From Holophagaceae bacterium (lineage in GTDB: Bacteria > Acidobacteriota > Holophagae > Holophagales > Holophagaceae): DNA of 64,000 nt. Both the position numbers and the translations under genes were made by a program. Of the stretch, positions 58,907 through 64,000 are shown piece after piece. The stretch spans positions 1 through 64,000 of the forward strand of contig JANYLR010000059.1 in the NCBI GenBank assembly GCA_025363715.1, read 5' to 3'. The notes below the pieces were generated by a model, which was given only the letters and a program-made list of their open reading frames with translations, made no database searches and was not told where the DNA came from. The number at the start of each line of letters is the position of its first letter. Positions within the stretch are counted from its first letter, which is position 1.

Positions 58907-60304
58907 ATGTCGCGTTCCTCGGTTTCCCTCCGGCTCTTCCTGGCCATCACGGTCCTGGCCATCCTGCCGGTCCTGGGGGGCTGGTGGACCTGGAAGGGGG
59001 AGGGGCCCCTCCAGCAGGAAGCCACGGTGCTGGTAAAAAAGGGCACCAGCATCAACCAGGTGGCCGACCAGCTCGAGCGCGAGGGCGTCATCCGTTCAGC
59101 CTCCCTGTTCAAGCTCTGGGCCCGGGCCCGCAAGCTCCAGCTCATCCGCGGCGAGTACACTTTCACGGCCCGGGCCAGCCTGTCGGACGTGGCCGGGAAG
59201 CTGCGCCGGGCGGAGATCCACTACACGCGGGTGTCCATCCCCGAGGGGGCCCACGCCTGGTCCACCCAGAACCGCCTGAAGGAATTCGTGCCGGAGGACG
59301 TGTTCTGGACCCTGTGGAAGAGCCCGCGCCTGGCCAAGGCCGCCGGTTTCCCGGAGGCTGAAAGCCTGGAGGGACTGCTGGCCCCGGCGACCTACAAGCT
59401 GCACCACGCCATGGAACCCGAGGAAGTCATGCTCATGCTGGTGGAGGCCTTCCGCGATCAGGTGCGTCCCGAACTGGAAGGGGGCGTGCTGCCGCCCTAT
59501 GAGACCTTGATCCTGGCCAGCCTGGTGGAGAAGGAAACCAAGCTGCCGGAGGAGCAGCCGAAGGTGGCCGGCGTCTACAAGAAGCGCCTGGATATCGGCA
59601 TGCGCCTGCAGTGCGATCCCACGAGCCTCTACGCCCGGTGGCTCCTGGGTGATCTGCGGTTCACAGCCCCGCTGGCGGCGGATATCCGGCGCTCGCACCG
59701 GTTCAACACGTATGCGGTGAGCGGTCTGCCTCCCACGCCCATCGCCATTCCCAGTCCCGCGGCCATCGAAGCGGCCAAGGCGCCGCTGGCGGGAAAGGAT
59801 CTCTATTTCGTGGCCACGGGATTGGGCGGGCACAACTTCGCCCCCAGCCTGAAGGACCACAACCGGAACGTGGGGGTGTACCGCAAGGAGCTCGCCCGTC
59901 AGAAGAGCCTTTCCCGTGGCAAAGAGCTCAAGGCAACACCCGACGACACCGCGATGAAGCCAGGCGGGATGCACCGCAAGGAAGGGCCCGCAGGGCAACG
60001 TGGTTCGTTGTTCAAGGGACCTGACGCCGCGGGGCGCCCGCCTGGCTTCATCCCTCCGGGCGAGGGGTGGCGGGGAGGCTCCGGCTCCGCGAGCTTGCGA
60101 GCGGGAGCCACGCGTAGCGTGGCGTCAGACGGAGGGCGATCCATCGTCAGCTCCAGCTATCGCGGCGCAGTGCGCCGCTCCTGCTCGCCTCCGGCTCACA
60201 GAGCCGGAGCCTCCGTTTCGCGTAGTACCCGCTACGCTGCCACTCGCCTTCCTCGCCTCGCTCGCCCGGCGCCCCTCGCGCGGCGACGTGGGGTGTTGTC
60301 TTGA
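58907..60304 (+). CDS. mltG: Endolytic murein transglycosylase MltG with an unusual C-terminal extension
   Basis: MltG cuts nascent glycan strands. After one membrane anchor (LFLAITVLAILPVLGGWW), a LysM-like region (VLVKKGTSINQVADQLEREG) and the YceG core follow, with catalytic Glu in ASLVEKETKLPEEQ, the LQCDPTSLYA strand and the end GLGGHNFAPSLKDHNRNVGVYR. Family members stop soon after this. Here the frame continues about 120 residues (Ser/Arg/Gly-rich) through a palindromic element at 59953-60214 until a TGA that overlaps the TTG of tlyA. The extension is probably not functional. ATG 58907 follows GGAGG closely. Confidence 0.9.
   Translation: MSRSSVSLRLFLAITVLAILPVLGGWWTWKGEGPLQQEATVLVKKGTSINQVADQLEREGVIRSASLFKLWARARKLQLIRGEYTFTARASLSDVAGKLRRAEIHYTRVSIPEGAHAWSTQNRLKEFVPEDVFWTLWKSPRLAKAAGFPEAESLEGLLAPATYKLHHAMEPEEVMLMLVEAFRDQVRPELEGGVLPPYETLILASLVEKETKLPEEQPKVAGVYKKRLDIGMRLQCDPTSLYARWLLGDLRFTAPLAADIRRSHRFNTYAVSGLPPTPIAIPSPAAIEAAKAPLAGKDLYFVATGLGGHNFAPSLKDHNRNVGVYRKELARQKSLSRGKELKATPDDTAMKPGGMHRKEGPAGQRGSLFKGPDAAGRPPGFIPPGEGWRGGSGSASLRAGATRSVASDGGRSIVSSSYRGAVRRSCSPPAHRAGASVSRSTRYAATRLPRLARPAPLARRRGVLS
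59953..60214. repeat. Palindromic repeat element fused in frame to mltG
   Basis: A 16-bp arm at 59953-59968 (GATGAAGCCAGGCGGG) is repeated as its perfect reverse complement at 60037-60052. A second pair of 14 bp, GGAGGCTCCGGCTC (60074-60087) and GAGCCGGAGCCTCC (60201-60214), follows, with a small hairpin at 60108-60122 inside. The dense palindromes and the Ser/Arg-rich translation look like a REP/MITE-type insertion between mltG and tlyA. Confidence 0.7.
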
Positions 60305-61083
60305 GCTCTCGGGTCCGGCTGGATCAGCTGCTGGTGCAGCGCGGGTTCTGCGAGACCCGGGCCAAGGCCCAGGCCCGCATCCTGGCTGGCGAGGTGCTGG
60401 TGGAGGACCGGCCCGTCACCAAGGCGGGCACGGCCGTGGACGAGGCGGCCACCATCCGCCTGCGCGGCGAGCCCCTCCCCTTTGTGGGCCGGGGCGGACT
60501 CAAACTGGCCGGGGCCCTGGACCAGTGGGCCATCGATCCGACGGGGCTGGTCTGCTTCGATGCCGGCTCCAGCACCGGCGGCTTCACGGACTGTCTGCTT
60601 CAGCGCGGCGCGGCGAAGGTCTACGCCGTGGACGTGGGCACTAATCAGCTCCACTGGAAGCTGCGCAGCGATCCCAGGGTGATCTCCATGGAGCAGGTGA
60701 ACCTCCGCACCTGGGATCCGGCGGCCATCCCCGAACGCTGCCAGCTGCTGGTGGCGGACCTGAGCTTCATCTCCCTCCGGCTGGCCATTCCGCCGGTGCT
60801 GCCCAGCCTGGTGCCGGGGGCCGAGGCGGTGCTGCTGGTGAAGCCCCAGTTCGAGGCCGGGCGGGATGATGTGGGGGCTGGGGGCATCGTCCGGGACCCG
60901 GCCATTCACCGGCGGGTGCTGGTGGATACCTGGACCTTTTTCGCGGGGACGGGCCTGCGCCCCCAGGCCCTGGCCATGAGTCCCATCAAGGGGGGCGAGG
61001 GCAACACGGAATTCCTGATGCGCCTCCGGCTGGGCCAGGAAGCCGGTGAGCTCGGCGCCGCCCTAGCTTCTCTCGAAATTTGA
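60301..61083 (+). CDS. tlyA: TlyA-family rRNA 2'-O-methyltransferase / putative hemolysin
   Basis: This 260-residue protein has an N-terminal S4 RNA-binding domain (VRLDQLLVQRGFCETRAKAQA) and an FtsJ-like SAM methyltransferase domain (FDAGSSTGGFTDCLLQRGAAKV; VADLSFISLRLAIPPVLP; LVKPQFEAGRDDVG). In mycobacteria TlyA methylates 16S C1409 and 23S C1920. The start is TTG 60301, which overlaps the preceding TGA (TTGA). It is the last gene of the mltG-tlyA pair and ends 10 bp before the convergent ALDH gene. Confidence 0.93.
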   Translation: MSSRVRLDQLLVQRGFCETRAKAQARILAGEVLVEDRPVTKAGTAVDEAATIRLRGEPLPFVGRGGLKLAGALDQWAIDPTGLVCFDAGSSTGGFTDCLLQRGAAKVYAVDVGTNQLHWKLRSDPRVISMEQVNLRTWDPAAIPERCQLLVADLSFISLRLAIPPVLPSLVPGAEAVLLVKPQFEAGRDDVGAGGIVRDPAIHRRVLVDTWTFFAGTGLRPQALAMSPIKGGEGNTEFLMRLRLGQEAGELGAALASLEI

Positions 61084-61093
61084 TCCGGGTGAT

Positions 61094-62665
61094 CTAGAGG
61101 CTGTCCCAGTCCGTGTGGATGGCTTGCCCCTGCGTTCCGGCGGCGGGTCCTGCGGGGGACGACTCCGGCTCCTCCTGGTTGGAGGTCTGCCACCGGGTGA
61201 AGCCATCAAGGGCGGGCTGCCCGCCCGGGCGGGTGCCCTGGCCGGTGTAGGTCAGGCGGGCCTCCGGGTCCTCGATCAGGGTGTTGATGTTGGCGATGTC
61301 CGCCTTGCCTTCCCGCTTGAAGCGGCCCATCAGGCCCTGGTCCTTGGTATAGAGGGCGGTGACAGCGCCGCAGGGGGTGTCCTGGAGCCAAGCCAGGGCC
61401 TCGTCGAAGTCCCCGAAGGGGCAGAGGTTCACGGTGGGGCCGAGAACCTGGTGACGGAACAGACCCATGTCGGGTTTCACGCCGTCCCACACGCAGGCCT
61501 GCATGTAGATGCCATGCCCGATGTTGCCCTTCACCTGGCTGGTGCGGTTGGCCTCGATCCACTGTTCACCGCCGGTGAGCAGGGTGGCACCTTCCGCCTG
61601 CCCCATCTCCCAGTGCTCCCGGAAGGCTGTGGCGGAGCGGGCGTTGATCATGGGGCCGTAGGCCACCTCCGCATCGGTCATGGGGTTGCCCACTTCCAGC
61701 TGGGCCACGCGATCCAGGAACCGCTGCCGGAAGGGCTCGGCGCAGGCCTGATGCAGGAGGATGTTCGCCAGGCCGGTGGTTCCCTGGCCAGCCTGGGCGA
61801 AGGCGGCTCGCAGAGCGTCTTCCACGGCCTGGTCGAGATCCGCATCCGGCAGGATCACCATGGCGCCCTTCCGGGTGAGGTCCAGGCTGGGGAGGATCAG
61901 GTTGCGCCCGCAGAGCTCCCCCACGGTGCGCCCCAGGGAGGTGGAGCCCACGAAGCTGAAGGACTGGAAATGGCCCTTGTCGATCCCCGCGAGGAAGTGC
62001 TTGCCACAGCCCGCCCGGCCCCGGCCGTTGACCGTGTTCACCACGCCCGGGGGCAGGCCCGCCTCCAGCAGGGCCCGGAGGAGGAGGTAGGCGGCGGCGG
62101 GGGCATTGTCGCTGGGCTTCCAAACCACCGTGTTGCCGCAGAGGATGGCTGGCAGGATCTTCCGGCTGGGCGCCGCCAGAGGCGAGCTACCGGTGGCCAG
62201 GATGCCGCAGACCCCCACGGGGCGGCGATAGGCCAGGGCGCCTGAGGCGAAGGTCCGGCTCTGGGTCCGCCGGGTCTCGGCGCAGAAAAAGGTACAGGCA
62301 TCGATGGCCCCCTGGACTTCGGCCAGGGCCTCCCGGGGGGTCATGCCGATCTCCCGGGTGACGATGCGGGCGAGCTTGTCCCGGTGGGTGTCCAGGATGG
62401 CGGCGGTGAGCTGCACCAGGCCCTCGCGGGTGGCAGCAGTGGCGGTGGACCAACTCTGAAAGGCGTCGGCGGCGGCCTTGGCGGCCTTGGCCACATCTTT
62501 TTCGCCGCTGTCCGGGAACATGCCCACCAGGTCCCGTTGGTCAGCAGCGGACTTGGACTGGATCATGGAGAGGTCGCCCTCGACCTCCTTGCCACTGATG
62601 ACGTTGAAGCCAATGATGCTTTTTCCCGCAGCGGTGGCCTGGGGCGAGTTTGCTTTGAGGTACAT
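61094..62665 (-). CDS. Aldehyde dehydrogenase-fold protein lacking catalytic residues
   Basis: This 523-residue ALDH superfamily protein keeps the Rossmann core (GNTVVWKPSDNAPAAAYLLL, FVGSTSLGRTVGEL). The catalytic parts are replaced: the PWN oxyanion Asn region reads ATGSSPL, the ELGGK Glu region reads SLDLTRKG, the nucleophile motif NAGQVCTA reads QAGQGTTG (Cys to Thr), and EIFGPV reads QVLGPT. All four changes are seen directly. It is thus unlikely to oxidise aldehydes and may be a pseudoenzyme with a structural or binding role. A disordered C-terminus (EEPESSPAGPAAGTQG) follows. It is a single gene, convergent with tlyA and divergent from the M50 gene. Confidence 0.85.
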   Translation of the reverse strand: MYLKANSPQATAAGKSIIGFNVISGKEVEGDLSMIQSKSAADQRDLVGMFPDSGEKDVAKAAKAAADAFQSWSTATAATREGLVQLTAAILDTHRDKLARIVTREIGMTPREALAEVQGAIDACTFFCAETRRTQSRTFASGALAYRRPVGVCGILATGSSPLAAPSRKILPAILCGNTVVWKPSDNAPAAAYLLLRALLEAGLPPGVVNTVNGRGRAGCGKHFLAGIDKGHFQSFSFVGSTSLGRTVGELCGRNLILPSLDLTRKGAMVILPDADLDQAVEDALRAAFAQAGQGTTGLANILLHQACAEPFRQRFLDRVAQLEVGNPMTDAEVAYGPMINARSATAFREHWEMGQAEGATLLTGGEQWIEANRTSQVKGNIGHGIYMQACVWDGVKPDMGLFRHQVLGPTVNLCPFGDFDEALAWLQDTPCGAVTALYTKDQGLMGRFKREGKADIANINTLIEDPEARLTYTGQGTRPGGQPALDGFTRWQTSNQEEPESSPAGPAAGTQGQAIHTDWDSL

Positions 62666-62772
62666 GCCGGGCTCCGGGGCGAAAGGAAAGAACAGGACTT
62701 GGACGTCCCAGGGAACGGCCTAACCCAATCATCGGCTTCCACCCTGTACACTGAAGAATTGCTGGAGTCCGG

Positions 62773-63522
62773 GTGTTCGATAACATCTCCATCCCCACCA
62801 TCCTCGTGAGCTACGTGGCGCTGCTTTTCAGCCTCAGCGTGCATGAGGCCAGTCACGCCTCGGCCGCCCACCTGCTGGGTGACGACACGGCCTCCAGCCA
62901 GGGCCGCATGAGCCTGAACCCCCTCGTCCACATGGATCCCCTGGGGACCGTGGTATTCCCACTGCTCGGGCTCATCTTCGGGGGCTTCTTCATCGGCTGG
63001 GCCAAGCCGGTGCCCTTCAATCCGCTCTACTTCACCCGGAAGATCAGGATGAAAACGAGTGGTGCCCTGGTTTCCCTGGCTGGACCGGCTTCCAATGTCA
63101 TCCTCAGTTTCCTATTCCTGGGGGTCATGTGCCTGTCCATCCGCCTTTCCGTGCCGGAAGTGGGCGAGCGCTGGAAGCTGTTGCAGGCGGCCTTCCACGG
63201 GCCTGAAACCCTGGTAAGGCTAGGTTTGCCTCTAGGACAAGTGCTTCTCCTTGGACTTGGCGGGTCCCTGGTCTTCATGAACGTCCTGCTGGCCGCCTTC
63301 AACATCCTCCCGCTGGGGCCGCTCGATGGAGCGGGCGTGCTTCGCGGCGTTCTGCCTGACCCTTGGCTGCCCAAGTACGACCGGATCCGGTACCACCCCT
63401 ACACCATGCCCATTCTGTTCCTGCTCATGATGACCGGGGCCGTCGGGTTCCTCCTGGGCCCGGTTCGCACCTTCCTCTACTGGGCCCTCAATCCAGTCGC
63501 ACGCCTGATTCTCGGAGTCTGA
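62773..63522 (+). CDS. Site-2 protease family (M50) membrane metalloprotease
   Basis: This 249-residue multipass protein has the zinc motif SVHEASHASAAH (HExxH) in an early membrane helix and the second motif NILPLGPLDGAGV near residue 180, whose Asp completes the zinc site. About six hydrophobic segments are seen. The family cleaves membrane-embedded substrates; here there is no PDZ domain, as in the compact YwhC/FtsH-linked group. The start is GTG 62773 with GGAG 5 nt upstream. trpS starts 3 nt after its stop, a pairing found in many bacteria. Confidence 0.9.
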   Translation: MFDNISIPTILVSYVALLFSLSVHEASHASAAHLLGDDTASSQGRMSLNPLVHMDPLGTVVFPLLGLIFGGFFIGWAKPVPFNPLYFTRKIRMKTSGALVSLAGPASNVILSFLFLGVMCLSIRLSVPEVGERWKLLQAAFHGPETLVRLGLPLGQVLLLGLGGSLVFMNVLLAAFNILPLGPLDGAGVLRGVLPDPWLPKYDRIRYHPYTMPILFLLMMTGAVGFLLGPVRTFLYWALNPVARLILGV

Positions 63523-63525
63523 TCC

Positions 63526-64000
63526 ATGCAGCACCGCGTCCTTTCCGGCATCCAGCCCTCGGGCTCCCAGCACATCGGCCATCTGGTGGGGGCCCTGGAC
63601 AACTTCGAGAAGCTTCAGCACGGGCATCAGGCCTTCTACATGATCGTGGACTGGCATGCCCTGACGTCGAAGTACGAAGCCGTCGAGGAGATCTGGCCCG
63701 CCACCCTGGAGCTCACCGCCTGCTTCCTGGCCACGGGGCTGGATCCTGAGAAGGCCACGATCTTTCTCCAGAGCCAAGTCAAGGAGCATGCCGAACTGCA
63801 CCTGCTGCTCTCGATGATCACACCCCTCTCCTGGCTGGAGCGGGTGCCCACCTACAAGGAGAAGCTGCAGAACGCCGTGGCGGATCTCGGCAGCTATGGC
63901 TTCCTAGGCTACCCCCTGCTGCAAACCGCCGACATCATCATCTACAAGGCCCGCAAGGTGCCCGTGGGCGAGGACCAGCTCTTCCACCTGGAACTGGCCC
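63526..64000 (+). CDS. trpS: Tryptophanyl-tRNA synthetase (truncated by the window edge)
   Basis: The first 158 residues of a class I synthetase that charges tRNA(Trp) are visible: VLSGIQPSGSQHIGHLVGAL, where the HIGH-type motif appears as HIGH, then FYMIVDWHALT, YGFLGYPLLQTADIIIYKA and VPVGEDQLFHLELA. The KMSKS motif lies beyond the right edge. ATG 63526 is 3 nt after the M50 protease stop. Confidence 0.95.
   Translation, partial: MQHRVLSGIQPSGSQHIGHLVGALDNFEKLQHGHQAFYMIVDWHALTSKYEAVEEIWPATLELTACFLATGLDPEKATIFLQSQVKEHAELHLLLSMITPLSWLERVPTYKEKLQNAVADLGSYGFLGYPLLQTADIIIYKARKVPVGEDQLFHLELA

Noticed and set aside
1-64000. Prophage, integron, insertion sequence or CRISPR array
   Set aside because: No integrase, transposase, phage structural gene or regular direct-repeat array was seen; the few repeats are short and non-coding.

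Overview
The window is 64 kb of GC-rich, gene-dense bacterial chromosome with about 66 protein genes. I see no rRNA, intact tRNA, CRISPR array, insertion sequence or prophage. The gene set points to a Gram-negative, diderm bacterium: LpxA/FabZ for lipid A, a PilMNOPQ type IV pilus machine with an outer-membrane secretin, YqgE/AlgH, a LolD/MacB-type ATPase and predicted lipoproteins. MqnA implies menaquinone made through futalosine. Together with the composition this fits Acidobacteriota, perhaps Holophagae (Geothrix-like). That placement is inference, because no marker sequence was compared.

Layout. 0.3-2.4 kb: prolidase and MqnA. 2.4-5.5 kb: a DNA-alkylation repair block of three Ogt-like proteins around an Ada-AlkA fusion; the first Ogt-like protein lacks the acceptor cysteine. 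5.7-9.0 kb: SpeD, an RlmD/TrmA-type RNA methyltransferase and a GAF/HD-GYP protein. 9.1-11.3 kb: fabZ-lpxA-era, overlapping genes. 11.5-21.5 kb: a CapD/PglF-type sugar dehydratase, carbonic anhydrase, an orphan ABC ATPase, a thiolase lacking one catalytic Cys, a SanA/YdcF protein, a 1077-residue lipoprotein and DnaB. 21.6-26.1 kb: an E2 acyltransferase with GatA, then a J-domain/TPR protein with a PP2C phosphatase. 26.2-31.0 kb: pilMNOPQ, closed by a strong terminator. 31.0-36.7 kb: an HAD-like dehydrogenase operon, then PP2C, an RdgC homologue split into two genes, and a LysM-type amidase. 36.8-41.1 kb: purE, mogA, yqgE, amtB-glnK. 41.2-46.8 kb: a two-repeat Cys-rich protein, photolyase, quinone oxidoreductase, [2Fe-2S] ferredoxin and a secreted beta-helix protein. 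47.0-53.5 kb: recR-ybaB, DUF2062-thiL, [4Fe-4S] ferredoxin, CheX, YqeY and ProS. 53.5-64.0 kb: ndk, secA, rapZ, a saccharopine-dehydrogenase-like gene, mltG-tlyA, an aldehyde dehydrogenase pseudoenzyme, an M50 protease and the start of trpS.

Many neighbours overlap by 4 nt (ATGA, GTGA or TTGA), so translational coupling is common. Housekeeping functions dominate: lipid A and fatty acid synthesis, ribosome maturation, replication, recombination, secretion and aminoacylation. Signalling and surface genes are interleaved, including two PP2C phosphatases, HD-GYP, CheX, PII and type IV pili.

The most unusual material falls into two classes. The first is family members that keep their fold but have lost catalytic residues: Ogt-like, thiolase, HAD, ALDH, the RapZ P-loop and the PII T-loop. 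The second is small palindromic or repeated DNA between convergent genes, including an identical 30-bp repeat present twice, and a palindromic element that appears to have extended MltG by about 120 residues.
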